Source: Sphingobacterium sp. UBA4616
Lineage (GTDB): Bacteria > Bacteroidota > Bacteroidia > Sphingobacteriales > Sphingobacteriaceae
Length of the DNA: 45,479 bases
Reading direction: 5' to 3'
NCBI GenBank assembly: GCA_002386525.1
Contig: DGIS01000025.1
Span: 224,099 to 269,577, forward strand
Position numbers and translations under genes: made by a program. Under the pieces are notes generated by a model. It saw only the letters and a list, made by a program, of their open reading frames with translations. It was not told the DNA's origin and searched no databases. Numbering within the stretch: position 1 is the first letter of the stretch; each line of letters begins with the position of its first letter. Positions 34,779 through 44,470 of the stretch are shown here, one piece after another.

Positions 34779-36052
34779 TTATCAGGCTAAAGATTAAGAT
34801 TGCAAACATGTCCGCAGATTAATTGTCATGTCCAAATGTCCTTATTTTAAACACCAACCATCCATATACATAAACCACATAATAACACTGAAAATAAGAT
34901 CTATATATAAAAAAAAAGATAGAAAAAATCGCGTCTATAGCACCCAACTTCAATCGATACGATAGTTTTATATACCGATAAATTCCGTAAAGCATAAGCA
35001 ACAGTCATGATATCGAAATCGGTAGGACAATGAAGTACTGTCCCAATATAACCGATTGAGAATAACACACATGATAGTTAAAAGCACTATAAACGAGGAA
35101 AATGATTATATTTTCTAAGAGCTTATAATGCTATGAGTACCCCCTTCTTTCATCTTTCCTTTGGATTAAATGGTAAAAAAAGAAGACTATTTACTGACTA
35201 TAAGGGCGATTTTGCATAATATAGCACATGGTCATACAAATACTACATATAATAATTATTAAAATCTGAAAAACAATAGTTTTAAGATTTTAAATAAACA
35301 AAAAAATTAGCAATAAAAATGACTTTAAGGGCTTATTTAATACGGTGAAAAGGGCGGATAAAATTTTATCCACCCTTTTCACCGTATTAAATAGCATCGG
35401 TTTGGAGCGATCGCCTACCCCATGCCTCTCTAGACTTGTCCATGCTACATTGATGTAAATCGACATAGACCGAATGGATCATGGTAATGTAGCAACTTTC
35501 AATTTAGCAGTTATTTGATGCGATCTAACTCAATAAATAGGAATTAAGGTAACTCTTTGTATAGAAGGGTTAGAAAATAGCTACAAAGCCTCTAAATGCT
35601 GCCGTAAAGGAAACAAGATTTAAATAATAGAAATCTTGCATATTTTAGTGCATAGTCGATTCAACTAAAAGCAGCGAAGCCAATACTGCTCTAAGATATA
35701 GCCTATAAAGGTGTTTTTAGTCGATTTAAAACACTTTCCTTCACGTAGCAAGACCGATATATCGTTTATAAAAAAGAAAACATACACGCGCTAAAAATAA
35801 CTTAATCGCGTGATTACTGCCGCACCGAGAAAAATTTAAAAATAAGATGCTTCACATTAGTAAATAATAAGTCTAACAAAAAGAAAACAACAGAAAGGAG
35901 AATTAATTAAAACATAAAAGGATATAATACAATTAAATAAATAACTAAATATAAAGCTACACATCATATAAAACCAGTTTTTAAATTGCTAAAATTCAAC
36001 TTTCACGGAAGAACACAAACCCTTTTACTATATTTAAATTTTTCAAAACTTC
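34779..36052. other. 1.27-kb AT-rich interval without a convincing gene
   Basis: No ORF in any frame has family-like composition or length. Short F/Y-rich frames on the minus strand (34819-35001) look like AT-rich noise. The interval contains a 60-bp near-perfect palindrome (35334-35393), a 9-bp inverted repeat TGCTACATT/AATGTAGCA (35443-35451 and 35486-35494), and a 6-bp CACGCG/CGCGTG pair (35785-35790, 35807-35812). A minus-strand frame from 35482 down to a stop at the palindrome edge gives a 32-residue peptide that could be the end of a lost gene. It follows two pseudogenes and may be an eroded region. Confidence 0.6.
35334..35393. repeat. 60-bp near-perfect palindrome without a loop
   Basis: Two 30-base arms meet at AAAATTTT with no spacer. 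They pair at all positions but one (C35355 opposite A35372), counting one terminal T-G wobble. The arm core is ATACGGTGAAAAGGG. It is far longer than the terminators in this window and no gene ends next to it on the plus strand. Confidence 0.85.
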
Positions 36053-36673
36053 ATGAGCAACGAATCTTCAGCATTGAAATTTTTCTTAATAACAGAGCTT
36101 AAGAAGGTCAGAAAGACCCGCAATGTAATCGTCGGAATTTTCCTCACCATGTTCGCACTTTGCTACGGCTTTTTCCTGTCCGCCTTTTTCCAGCATTGGT
36201 TAGGCAGTGAAGATCGGCTTACATTTTTCTATAAATCACTCCCTACCCTATCGTTTCTTTTCATTTATTTAGGTTTTGTATTTGGACTTTTAAGCTGGGT
36301 AGTTTATAGGAAGAACCAAAAATTTATTCGGGCATTACAACACCTAAACATCGATGACCTTACTATCTACGAGCAATACACCAAACGATTGACCCGCATC
36401 TTTTCAGCGATAGCACCTTATGTTTTTTTTAAAAATGAGCTTCTGTTCTTCCCGCTGATCGGAAATAAACGTATTGAAATTAATCAGATCCATCGCATTG
36501 AAACGAAAATCATACGCAATTACCGGGGCCCTAATAGCTATCGCGTCTATTTCTACAATGAATTCAACAAAATCCACCAAGTTACCATGAATCAAAAAGG
36601 GGCATTTGACTTCTTACAAGAGCAACTTCGTAAGAAAAATCCAAATCTGGTTGTCGTTGCTCTGAATGATTAA
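36053..36673 (+). CDS. two-helix membrane protein of unknown function
   Basis: A 206-residue protein with two transmembrane helices (about residues 24-47 and 64-86) and a cytoplasmic C-terminal part of about 110 residues. The later segment (ELLFFPLIGNKRIEINQIHRIETK ... YRVYFYNE) has a pattern of strands like a bacterial PH-like domain, as in YcxB-type proteins, but I cannot name a family. The gene is isolated after the gene desert. Codon use looks normal, so I consider it real. Confidence 0.75.
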   Translation: MSNESSALKFFLITELKKVRKTRNVIVGIFLTMFALCYGFFLSAFFQHWLGSEDRLTFFYKSLPTLSFLFIYLGFVFGLLSWVVYRKNQKFIRALQHLNIDDLTIYEQYTKRLTRIFSAIAPYVFFKNELLFFPLIGNKRIEINQIHRIETKIIRNYRGPNSYRVYFYNEFNKIHQVTMNQKGAFDFLQEQLRKKNPNLVVVALND

Positions 36674-36995
36674 ATACAGGAAAGCTCAGGAATTGTTTCG
36701 GGAAAACAACAGGAAAGGTCAACGCTGCCTTCGATAAAATTTTAGACCAATAGCAAAATGCGCTAACCGAAGGCGATCAATCTTTCGCCCACTAGTAAAA
36801 AAGCTAGTCTGGAATATAGGCTATATAACGACCTGATTCAGCAACTTCTTTGATTACCTGATTGCGCTCCTCAAGAAAGCTTCGCATATAACGTGTTTAA
36901 AAGATTCGTAAAATTAGGGGTTATTTTTGGAATTGGTTGCCAAAATTGTCTAAATTGGATCTGCGCTATCCGAATGGCTACAAAAAACAACAATC
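36674..36995 (+). other. 322-bp interval with a possible HU-like gene remnant
   Basis: No intact gene. In the frame of position 36718 a stretch reads VNAAFDKILDQ, a TAG stop, then QNALTEGDQSF (about 36718-36786). This resembles the second-helix region of HU/IHF family DNA-binding proteins (compare the common pattern of a helix followed by ALxxGD and a beta-strand). The expected GFGxF strand that should follow is absent and further stops occur. It is at best a short relic. Confidence 0.3.
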
Positions 36996-37502
36996 ATGGT
37001 AACACTCCTTCAATTCGAAAAGTCAGATTTCCCACTATTTAAATCGTGGATTGGATCAGCAAGGGAACTATTGCAGTTTGCAGGACCTTATTTTTCTTTT
37101 CCGCTTACCGACCAGCAACTTGAAAAATACATTACAGATCCAAAGCGACAAATCTTTAAAATAGCTGATACAGCAACTAAAGAAATTATTGGTCATTGTG
37201 AATTAAACTTCGAGCGGAATACCCCGAGACTTTGCCGTATTTTAATTGCAAAAAGCTCCGAACGGAATAGAGGCTATGGCAAAAGCACTGTAAATGCACT
37301 CCTTAGACTACTTTTTATAGAGGGTAACTATGACACAGCTGATCTGAATGTCTATGAATGGAATTCCAATGCGATTCGATGCTATGAAGGAGTAGGTTTT
37401 CGGACCAACGAAAACATTAGTTCGGAACTATCCATTGAGGGTGAAACCTGGAAAACCCTCAACATGCAGATTAGAAAATCTGAATGGAAAACTAATCGGT
37501 AA
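36996..37502 (+). CDS. GNAT family N-acetyltransferase (RimJ/RimL-like)
   Basis: A 168-residue acetyltransferase. The acetyl-CoA motif is visible as SERNRGYGKSTVNALLRLLF, and the C-terminal LNVYEWNSNAIRCYEGVGF is the usual RimJ/RimL-type ending. Single gene on the plus strand with a terminator-like hairpin downstream (37657-37680). The substrate is unknown. Confidence 0.9.
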   Translation: MVTLLQFEKSDFPLFKSWIGSARELLQFAGPYFSFPLTDQQLEKYITDPKRQIFKIADTATKEIIGHCELNFERNTPRLCRILIAKSSERNRGYGKSTVNALLRLLFIEGNYDTADLNVYEWNSNAIRCYEGVGFRTNENISSELSIEGETWKTLNMQIRKSEWKTNR

Positions 37503-37604
37503 CATTAAAGCTGCGCAAAAAGTAAATCATGTAACCGTGCCATAAATCATATTAGGAGGATTGGTCTGTTTCCTACGCACAGTATTTAAACATGCAAAAA
37601 AAAA

Positions 37605-37643
37605 CCTTTGTTTGACTTCAACAACTTTGACATCAAACAAAGG
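37605..37643 (-). terminator. terminator of the cold-shock-domain gene
   Basis: Perfect 11-bp stem (CCTTTGTTTGA and complement) with a 17-base loop. On the minus strand it is followed by nine T residues. It lies 48 bp beyond the stop codon of the CSD gene. Confidence 0.8.
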
Positions 37644-37656
37644 GCCTTACTATCAT

Positions 37657-37680
37657 AAACACCTGAAATTTCCAGTGTTT
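37657..37680 (+). terminator. terminator of the GNAT gene (plus strand)
   Basis: AAACAC pairs with GTGTTT, with an inner GAAA/TTTC stem, followed by TTTTTTCTTC when the last stem Ts are counted. It is 155 bp after the GNAT stop and interleaves with the opposite-strand terminator. Confidence 0.5.
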
Positions 37681-37690
37681 TTTCTTCTTG

Positions 37691-38116
37691 CTAGTATTCG
37701 ATCAAGACTTCAGTCACTTGCGCGCCTTGCTTAGCACTCTTAAATTTAAACTTCACTTTCTGATTCAAATTCAATTTCTGCCCGACCAGGCGGTCGTTGA
37801 AATAAACAGATTGCTGGGTTTCGTTGTCTCTGATGAATCCATAGTTGGAATCGTTGTTATAGTGGACAACTTTTCCAAAGGAATACTCATCATGATGATT
37901 GGAGACCATACTTGGACTCTCACCTTCTTTCAATTTTATTGCAGGCCTGTCTGAGATATTCCCGTGTTCATCAACATAAGCAAACAATTCTTCCAAAGAT
38001 TTTCCCTTGTCATTGTTTGTTTTATTGAATTCCTTCTTCTCATTTTTTTGCTGTTTCTTGAGTAATTTCTTTTTTTCTCGTTCTTTTTTGTTAAATGTGA
38101 TTTGGCTTTTGCTCAT
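37691..38116 (-). CDS. cold-shock-domain protein with a lysine-rich N-terminus
   Basis: A 141-residue nucleic-acid-binding protein. The first 40 residues are highly charged (repeated KKK and EKK runs), then a linker, then an OB-fold cold shock domain (about 75-141) with GKVVHYNNDSNYGFIRD, a variant of the RNP1 motif KGFGFI, and VYFNDRLVG. Bacteroidota have this long form besides classical CspA. It probably binds RNA and may work with DEAD-box helicases. An exact -7 box lies about 97 bp upstream, giving a leader of about 90 nt. Confidence 0.88.
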   Translation of the reverse strand: MSKSQITFNKKEREKKKLLKKQQKNEKKEFNKTNNDKGKSLEELFAYVDEHGNISDRPAIKLKEGESPSMVSNHHDEYSFGKVVHYNNDSNYGFIRDNETQQSVYFNDRLVGQKLNLNQKVKFKFKSAKQGAQVTEVLIEY

Positions 38117-38212
38117 TCAATATGGATTAAAGTAAATGTTCCCGAGGAGGTTTCGGACCTTTAGAGCTTCGTTGAAAAGATAAAAATGCGATGTGTTCTA
38201 AGGAGATAATTG

Positions 38213-38220
38213 CAAATATA
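38213..38220 (-). promoter_or_regulatory. -7 promoter box of the cold-shock-domain gene
   Basis: On the minus strand TATATTTG matches TAnnTTTG exactly. It lies 96 bp before the ATG, implying an untranslated leader of about 90 nt, as often seen in cold-shock mRNAs. Confidence 0.45.
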
Positions 38221-38406
38221 CGAAAAATTCTTTAAAAAAATACATATTGACTATCCATATTCGCTTTGCTGGTCCTCGATACCAAGTGCTTCGCTTTAAT
38301 CAAGGAAACCTGGTAACGTAGTGGAAAACAAACATAACAGTGAGCAAAAAATTAAAAATTACGTAAAACAAAACGCCCTTTAAGACGTTATTTTTTAAAA
38401 AAAATT

Positions 38407-38688
38407 ATGGAAATAAGAAACATCGAGACAGACGACAGAGGCAATTTCGTTGCGGAGGTTGAAAATAGTGAAGCCGGAATTTTAGAATACACGTGGCAAA
38501 ATGATCATGAATTTTCGATCGACCACACCGAAGTGTACGAAGAGTATAGAGGAATGAGTGTAGGCAAAAAATTAGTGCTGGAGGCAGTTGACTACGCACG
38601 AAAGAACGATGCGAAAATTGTTCCCAATTGCCCATATGCGAAAGCTATCTTTGAAAAGACAATAGCGTTTCAAGATGTATTAGCATAA
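38407..38688 (+). CDS. small GNAT-like N-acetyltransferase (COG2388/YidJ type)
   Basis: A 93-residue protein of the NATD1-like, COG2388 family. The hallmark HTEVYEEYRGMSVGKKLVLEAVDYARKN is followed by KIVPNCPYAKAIFEK, which matches the conserved end with an invariant Cys-Pro. Full length for this minimal GNAT family. Function in bacteria is not established. It converges with leuS and shares a bidirectional terminator. Confidence 0.92.
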   Translation: MEIRNIETDDRGNFVAEVENSEAGILEYTWQNDHEFSIDHTEVYEEYRGMSVGKKLVLEAVDYARKNDAKIVPNCPYAKAIFEKTIAFQDVLA

Positions 38689-38724
38689 AAAAGCCGTTTT
38701 ATCGAATGGATAAAACGGCTTTTT
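38688..38724. terminator. bidirectional terminator between the COG2388 gene and leuS
   Basis: Perfect 16-bp stem (AAAAAGCCGTTTTATC and complement) with the loop GAATG. A-runs and T-runs flank both sides, so it can act on both strands. It starts in the stop codon of the upstream gene. Confidence 0.92.
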
Positions 38725-38742
38725 GTTAGGAAGTGAATCTGT

Positions 38743-41526
38743 TTAGACCACAATATTGATTATTTTCCCTTTAACAAAAATAATCTTTTTTATGGCTTTG
38801 CCATCTAAATGACGTTGTACATCGGCATGTGCTCTGATGATATCTTCGATCGCCTTTTGATCTAGATCGAGTGTTAACGATAGATTGAATTTCATCTTCC
38901 CATTGAAGGATACCGGATACGCAAATTCTGATTCGACTAAATATTCTGGTCTAAATATAGGGTAAGAAGCGGAAGAAAGTGTGCCAGCTTCATTTCCTAA
39001 TAGCGTCCACAGCTCTTCCGTAATATGCGGTGCATACGGTTGGAGCGTGATAATTAACTGTTCCAGTATCTGTCGCTTATTGCATTTTAAATCTGTTAAG
39101 TCATTCACGCAGATCATGAAAGCTGAAACTGAAGTATTGAAAGAAAAACGCTCAATATCATCTTCTACCTTTTTAATAATTTTATGTAAGGCTTTAAATT
39201 CTGCTTTAGAAGGCTCTTCGTCGGAAACATTGAAATTGCCCTCGGCGTCATGAAACAGACGCCACACTTTACGTAAAAACTTATAAACGCCCTCTATACC
39301 GTTAGTATTCCAAGGCTTAGCTTGCTCCAAAGGCCCCAAAAACATTTCGTACAGACGCAGTGTGTCCGCTCCATATGATTCGATAATATCATCTGGATTG
39401 ACTACATTGAATTTGGACTTCGACATTTTTTCCACTTCGCTACCGCAGATATATTTACCATTCTCCAATACAAATTCAGCATTTGAAAAATCAGGTCTGA
39501 AGTTTTTGAATTTTTCCAAATCCAACACATCATTTTGGACAATATTTACGTCAACATGTAACGGTATCGTTTTATATTCATCTCTCAACCCGTAAGACAC
39601 AAATTGATTTGTACCTCTCCCGTCCTCATCTAGCACACGATATACAAAATTGGACCGCCCCTGAATCATTCCTTGATTAATCAATTTACGGAATGGCTCT
39701 TCTTCGTTCTGGTAGCCCAAATCTTTTAAGAATTTATTCCAAAAGCGCGAATACAGCAGGTGCCCGGTAGCATGCTCCGAACCACCGATATATAAATCTA
39801 CGGCTTTCCAATAGTCTACCGCTTCTTTTGACACAAAGTCACCGTCGTTTTTCGGATCCATATATCTAAACCAATACCACGAAGAGCCTGCCCATCCGGG
39901 CATTGTACTCAATTCATACTCATATTGATCTTCATATTTCCAACCTTTTGCCCTTGCTAAAGGGGGCTCGCCTGATTCCGTTGGCAAATATTTATCAACT
40001 TCGGGCAATAATAGGGGCAATTCTTCCTCTTTAATTAAATAAGGCAATCCATTTTTAAAGTATACAGGCACGGGTTCGCCCCAATAGCGCTGACGTCCAA
40101 AAATGGCATCGCGCATACGGAAGTTTATTTTCGCCTTACCCAATTTAATCGCCTCCAACTTCGCAATTAAAGCAGGTACAGCTTCTTGATAAGTCATACC
40201 ATTGATAAAATCGGAATTAATATATCTTCCATCCTTATTAGGATCAGCTTCTTCTTCAATATTTTGGGTATCTGAAATAGGAATAATAGGAAGGTCGAAG
40301 TGTTTAGCGAATACATAATCCCGTTGATCGCCACTAGGTACAGCCATAACAGCACCTGTTCCATAACCGGCTAATACATAATCTGCGATCCAAATCTGTA
40401 CGTCTTGTCCCGAAAGTGGGTGCTTGGCATACGAACCTGTAAAAGCTCCTGAAACTGTTTTCGTATCAGCCATACGATCCAATTCAGATTTTTTGGAAGT
40501 TTTCTCGATATAGGTATTTACTTCCGATTGTTGCTGTGGGGTAGTCAATGCTGGTACCAATTCGTGCTCTGGAGCTAAAACGACAAATGAAACACCAAAA
40601 ATTGTATCTACACGCGTCGTAAAAACTTCGATGACCGTATCTAATTGTGGTACGGGGAATTTCACGGAAGCGCCCAACGATTTTCCGATCCAGTTACGTT
40701 GCATTTCTACCAAAGGTTCGGGCCAATCAACCGTATCCAATCCTCTTAGTAGGCGATCGGCATAAGCCGTGATACGCATAGACCATTGCATCATTTTCTT
40801 TTGCTCGACGGGAAATCCTCCACGCTCAGAAACCCCATTGATTACCTCGTCATTCGCTAATACTGTGCCCAGCGCAGCACACCAATTTACTGTACTTTCA
40901 CGTAAATAAGCAATCCGGTACTTCAGCAATTCACGTTGTTGTTTTTCTTCATCAAAAGATTTCCAATCTTCGGCGCTAAATTCCAAAACGTCTTCATCAG
41001 CTACTGCTGCAATAGCAGCAGAGCCATTTTTAGCAAACCTTGCAACCAACGTTTCGATCGGTTCGGCTTTATCTGATTCTTTATTATACCAAGAATCAAA
41101 CAATCTCATAAAAATCCACTGCGTCCATTTGTAATAGGAAGGATCTGAAGTACGTACTTCGCGGCTCCAATCATAAGAGAATCCAATGTTATCCATCTGT
41201 TCCCGATAACGATTGATATTGACTTCGGTCGTTACGGCAGGATGCTGGCCAGTTTGAATCGCATATTGCTCCGCAGGAAGACCAAAAGAATCATAGCCCA
41301 TCGGATGCAATACATTAAAACCTTTTAAACGTTTATATCTTGAAAAGATATCCGAAGCAATATAGCCCAGCGGATGACCAACGTGCAACCCCGCTCCGGA
41401 AGGATAAGGAAACATATCCAATACATAGTATTTTGGCTTTTGTTGCGTATCAGACGTTTTGTACGTTTGATGATCCGCCCAAAATTTTTGCCACTTTTTC
41501 TCTAATGATTTGTGATTATACTCCAT
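38743..41526 (-). CDS. leuS: leucyl-tRNA synthetase
   Basis: Class I aminoacyl-tRNA synthetase, 927 residues from the ATG at 41526 ([16 protein letters not shown]). The 27 upstream codons in frame look non-coding. The HIGH-type motif is HVGHPLGY, after FPYPSGAGL. The editing CP1 domain contains the conserved TTRVDTIFG and [16 protein letters not shown]. The KMSKS loop is EKMSKSKFN. An insertion around residue 155-190 is of the type seen in other Bacteroidota LeuS. Single gene, closed by the shared terminator. Confidence 0.97.
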   Translation of the reverse strand: MEYNHKSLEKKWQKFWADHQTYKTSDTQQKPKYYVLDMFPYPSGAGLHVGHPLGYIASDIFSRYKRLKGFNVLHPMGYDSFGLPAEQYAIQTGQHPAVTTEVNINRYREQMDNIGFSYDWSREVRTSDPSYYKWTQWIFMRLFDSWYNKESDKAEPIETLVARFAKNGSAAIAAVADEDVLEFSAEDWKSFDEEKQQRELLKYRIAYLRESTVNWCAALGTVLANDEVINGVSERGGFPVEQKKMMQWSMRITAYADRLLRGLDTVDWPEPLVEMQRNWIGKSLGASVKFPVPQLDTVIEVFTTRVDTIFGVSFVVLAPEHELVPALTTPQQQSEVNTYIEKTSKKSELDRMADTKTVSGAFTGSYAKHPLSGQDVQIWIADYVLAGYGTGAVMAVPSGDQRDYVFAKHFDLPIIPISDTQNIEEEADPNKDGRYINSDFINGMTYQEAVPALIAKLEAIKLGKAKINFRMRDAIFGRQRYWGEPVPVYFKNGLPYLIKEEELPLLLPEVDKYLPTESGEPPLARAKGWKYEDQYEYELSTMPGWAGSSWYWFRYMDPKNDGDFVSKEAVDYWKAVDLYIGGSEHATGHLLYSRFWNKFLKDLGYQNEEEPFRKLINQGMIQGRSNFVYRVLDEDGRGTNQFVSYGLRDEYKTIPLHVDVNIVQNDVLDLEKFKNFRPDFSNAEFVLENGKYICGSEVEKMSKSKFNVVNPDDIIESYGADTLRLYEMFLGPLEQAKPWNTNGIEGVYKFLRKVWRLFHDAEGNFNVSDEEPSKAEFKALHKIIKKVEDDIERFSFNTSVSAFMICVNDLTDLKCNKRQILEQLIITLQPYAPHITEELWTLLGNEAGTLSSASYPIFRPEYLVESEFAYPVSFNGKMKFNLSLTLDLDQKAIEDIIRAHADVQRHLDGKAIKKIIFVKGKIINIVV

Positions 41527-41743
41527 TTTTATTCTTAAGGAATTTTTATGACTGGCGAAATTACGATTTAATACTGAAATGTGATAAAAGTTTTGTAGTT
41601 TGAACAATAAATTATAGTATTGAAAAGTTAATTAAACATAGATAGAAAACGGGGTTCGGATTGATTTTTATCAAAGTAATTATAAGATTAATTCGAAATC
41701 TTCCACTCAAATAGTTACTTTCGCAAATAAATTTTCGCTTATT

Positions 41744-42622
41744 ATGTCAGAATACGAATTAAGCACACAAAAAAGAAAAACAAAATCTGTATATGTATCT
41801 ACGGTTATCAGCATCGCTCTGGTGTTATTGGTAACAGGTATGTTGGGATTACTCTTGGTGCATGCTAAAAATCTTTCGAAATACGTTAAGGAAAATATTG
41901 TCTTAAATGTCATCGTGAATGATGGCACGAGCGAAGGTGATGTTCTTTCATTGCAAAAAGACCTCGAAAAAGATAACTATGTGCTCCGTACCGAATATAT
42001 TAGTAAAGAGTTAGCGGCAAAAAATCTAAAGGAAGACCTTGGCGAAGATTTTGTACAGTATCTGGGGCATAACCCTCTTTTACCTTCCTTGGATGTTTAT
42101 ATGAAAGAGAATTATGCCAATACAGATAGTATTAAAACTTTTATTGAGAAGATCTCTAAAAATAATAAAATTAAAGAAGTGGTTTATCAGGAGTCTCTGA
42201 TTGACATGGTGAACAAAAATGTTCGGATCATAGGGATGATTGTACTTGCATTTGCTGTTATCCTGCTAATTATCGCCGTAGCTTTAATTAACAACACGAT
42301 ACGTCTTGCTATATACTCGCAACGTTTCTTAATTAAAAGTATGCAGCTCATCGGAGCTACTAAAAACTTTATCCGTAAACCATTTATAACTTATGGTATT
42401 ATTCATGGTTTACTCGGTTCCTTGATCGCGATTCTACTGCTTATTTTAACCTTGAAGTTTGCGCAACAGCAGATACCCGAACTGGTATTTTTACGCAACT
42501 GGTTTGAATTTGCTGTAATATTTTTAGGAGTAATCCTGATTGGGATTCTCATCTCGGGACTTAGCACTTATTTCGCTGTAACAAAGTACTTAAAGGCACA
42601 ATCTAACGATTTATACAGATAA
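41744..42622 (+). CDS. ftsX: cell division protein FtsX (permease-like)
   Basis: A 292-residue inner-membrane protein with one N-terminal helix (about 20-42), a large extracytoplasmic domain (about 43-165) and three C-terminal helices (about 167-190, 215-240, 255-280). It partners FtsE to activate peptidoglycan hydrolases at division. ftsE is not in the window. It is the first gene of the conserved Bacteroidota set ftsX–DUF3098–uppP–truB–ribF. A near-consensus TACTTTCG lies at 41716-41723. Confidence 0.93.
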   Translation: MSEYELSTQKRKTKSVYVSTVISIALVLLVTGMLGLLLVHAKNLSKYVKENIVLNVIVNDGTSEGDVLSLQKDLEKDNYVLRTEYISKELAAKNLKEDLGEDFVQYLGHNPLLPSLDVYMKENYANTDSIKTFIEKISKNNKIKEVVYQESLIDMVNKNVRIIGMIVLAFAVILLIIAVALINNTIRLAIYSQRFLIKSMQLIGATKNFIRKPFITYGIIHGLLGSLIAILLLILTLKFAQQQIPELVFLRNWFEFAVIFLGVILIGILISGLSTYFAVTKYLKAQSNDLYR

Positions 42623-42626
42623 AAAA

Positions 42627-42866
42627 ATGGCTCAAATAAAGAAATCTACCGAATCAGTCAATAAAGGTTCGTTTGTATTCTCCAAAATAAATTACCAACT
42701 GTTTATAGCTAGCGTATTGGTTGTAATCATTGGCTTTACATTGATGTCCGGTGAAACCGATATCTATAGCTTTACCAAGATTACTTTGGCACCGATTGTT
42801 GTTGTTCTCGGTTTTGCAATAGGCTTTGCAGCAATTTTATACCGTCCCAAAAACAAATCCAATTAA
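42627..42866 (+). CDS. DUF3098 small membrane protein
   Basis: A 79-residue protein with two transmembrane helices (about residues 24-42 and 53-72). The start KINYQLFIASVLVVIIGFTLMSG is characteristic of DUF3098, a Bacteroidota-only family found between ftsX and uppP. Function unknown; its position suggests a role in envelope growth or division. It starts 4 bp after the ftsX stop. Confidence 0.92.
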   Translation: MAQIKKSTESVNKGSFVFSKINYQLFIASVLVVIIGFTLMSGETDIYSFTKITLAPIVVVLGFAIGFAAILYRPKNKSN

Positions 42867-42888
42867 AGCATAATCTTAATTCTAACAG

Positions 42889-43683
42889 ATGTCTATTATT
42901 GAAGCTATCATCCTTGCTATCATTGAAGGATTAACGGAGTTTTTGCCTGTGTCTTCGACAGGTCATATGATCATAGCCACTGCCTTAATGGGTATCCAAC
43001 CCTCGGCATTTGTCAAGTTATTTACGATTGTCATCCAGATGGGAACGATATTGTCCGTTCTGGTATTATACTACAAACGTTTTTTTAAATCGCTCTCATT
43101 TTACTATAAATTGATCATTGCGGCTATTCCAGCATCAGTGTTGGGCTTGCTCTTCAACGATTATATTGACGCCCTATTGGAAAGTCCTCTAATGGTCGCG
43201 GTCATGTTGGTTGTGGGCGGCGTAGTGTTACTTTTTGTCGACAGGTGGTTTAACAAGCCAACCGTAGAAGATTCCGACAAAGTTTCGTACAAACAAGCTT
43301 TTATGATTGGTGTATATCAATGCCTTGCGTTAATCCCTGGTACGTCAAGATCTGCTAGTACAATTATCGGTGGTATGACCCAAAAACTGACACGTAAAGC
43401 TGCTGCAGAATTTTCCTTCTTCCTTGCCTTGCCGATGATGTTTGGTGCTTCTGCTGTAAAGCTGCTAAAGTTCTTTAAAGAAGGGAACACCTTTAATGGC
43501 GAAGAGCTTAATTTGCTTATTATAGGCAATCTAATTGGTTTCGTTGTCGCAATCGTTGCGATTAAATCTTTTATCGGCTTCTTGACTAAATACGGTTTTA
43601 AAGCATTTGGATGGTATCGAATAATCGTCGGTGTTATTATTCTTGCCCTCCTACTTTCGGGTCATAGTTTACAAATTATTTAA
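42889..43683 (+). CDS. uppP: undecaprenyl-diphosphatase (BacA/UppP)
   Basis: Inner-membrane phosphatase that recycles undecaprenyl diphosphate to the monophosphate carrier for cell-wall synthesis, and gives bacitracin resistance. The 264-residue protein contains the family motif EGLTEFLPVSSTGHM near the N-terminus and the second motif PGTSRSASTI in the middle, with seven to eight helices. It lies 22 bp after DUF3098 and 9 bp before the truB ATG. Confidence 0.97.
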   Translation: MSIIEAIILAIIEGLTEFLPVSSTGHMIIATALMGIQPSAFVKLFTIVIQMGTILSVLVLYYKRFFKSLSFYYKLIIAAIPASVLGLLFNDYIDALLESPLMVAVMLVVGGVVLLFVDRWFNKPTVEDSDKVSYKQAFMIGVYQCLALIPGTSRSASTIIGGMTQKLTRKAAAEFSFFLALPMMFGASAVKLLKFFKEGNTFNGEELNLLIIGNLIGFVVAIVAIKSFIGFLTKYGFKAFGWYRIIVGVIILALLLSGHSLQII

Positions 43684-43692
43684 AATCTTTTG

Positions 43693-44415
43693 ATGGAAAA
43701 TATAGAGGTTAGTGAAAACTCAGCGAAGTTTCATTTTGCTGAAGGAGAAATGTTGTTGATTGATAAACCTTTAACTTGGACTAGTTTTGATGTGGTTGGT
43801 AAAATCAGAAACTCCATCAAGCCGTTAAAATTAAAAGTCGGTCACGCAGGAACTTTAGATCCGCTTGCGACCGGTTTACTTATCGTCTGCACAGGCAAAT
43901 TCACAAAGAAAATAGATAGTTACCAAGCCGAAGACAAAGAATATACTGGAACCATTACTTTGGGTGCCACAACGCCTTCCTATGATCTGGAAACAGAAAT
44001 TAACGAAACATTTCCTATCGATCATATTACAGATGACATGATACTGCAAGCTGCGAAAGCATTTGAAGGCGAAATTCAACAATTTCCGCCTGCTCATTCG
44101 GCTATTAAAATCAATGGCGAACGTGTCTATGAGAAGGCACGCCGTGGCGAAGAGGTTGAAATAAAATCCCGTCAAGTTCGAATCAATAGCTTTCTTGTTG
44201 AAAAGATCGAGCTCCCCAACGTTTATTTTCGCATATCCTGTTCAAAGGGAACATACATTAGATCTCTGGCCTATGACTTCGGAAAATCCTTACAGAGTGG
44301 ATCACATCTAAGTTCTTTGAGGCGCACCAAAAGTGGGGATTATTCAGTAGAAAATGCCTGGAATTTAGAAAAACTTATCGCGGAAATAAAACGTCATAAA
44401 GAGATCATTAAATAA
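43693..44415 (+). CDS. truB: tRNA pseudouridine-55 synthase
   Basis: Makes pseudouridine 55 in the T-loop of tRNAs. The start is the ATG at 43693 (240 residues); a TTG one codon upstream is less likely. The catalytic Asp lies in VGHAGTLDPLATGLL, and the other motifs are seen as YTGTITLGATTPSYD, QFPPAHSAIKINGERVYEKAR and CSKGTYIRSLAYD. Complete. Coupled with uppP; ribF follows 55 bp downstream. Confidence 0.97.
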   Translation: MENIEVSENSAKFHFAEGEMLLIDKPLTWTSFDVVGKIRNSIKPLKLKVGHAGTLDPLATGLLIVCTGKFTKKIDSYQAEDKEYTGTITLGATTPSYDLETEINETFPIDHITDDMILQAAKAFEGEIQQFPPAHSAIKINGERVYEKARRGEEVEIKSRQVRINSFLVEKIELPNVYFRISCSKGTYIRSLAYDFGKSLQSGSHLSSLRRTKSGDYSVENAWNLEKLIAEIKRHKEIIK

Positions 44416-44447
44416 CTTTACCAACCCGTTTTATTGATTCTTTATCT

Positions 44448-44455
44448 TATTTTTG
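44448..44455 (+). promoter_or_regulatory. -7 promoter box before ribF
   Basis: TATTTTTG is an exact TAnnTTTG match, 15 bp before the ribF ATG, so ribF may have its own promoter inside the operon. Confidence 0.4.
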
Positions 44456-44470
44456 CAAAAACTCCTATAA

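Noticed and set aside
34819..35001. 60-residue F/Y-rich minus-strand ORF
   Set aside because: Composition is that expected of AT-rich non-coding DNA and there is no promoter box or neighbour support.
35170..35262. 30-codon plus-strand frame starting MVKKEDYLLTIRAIL
   Set aside because: Reads slightly protein-like, but it is too short to judge, lacks a promoter box and has no recognisable family.
35443..35494. TGCTACATT/AATGTAGCA inverted repeat as an operator or attachment site
   Set aside because: The 9-bp arms are 34 bp apart with no adjacent gene or integrase; chance occurrence in a long interval is plausible.
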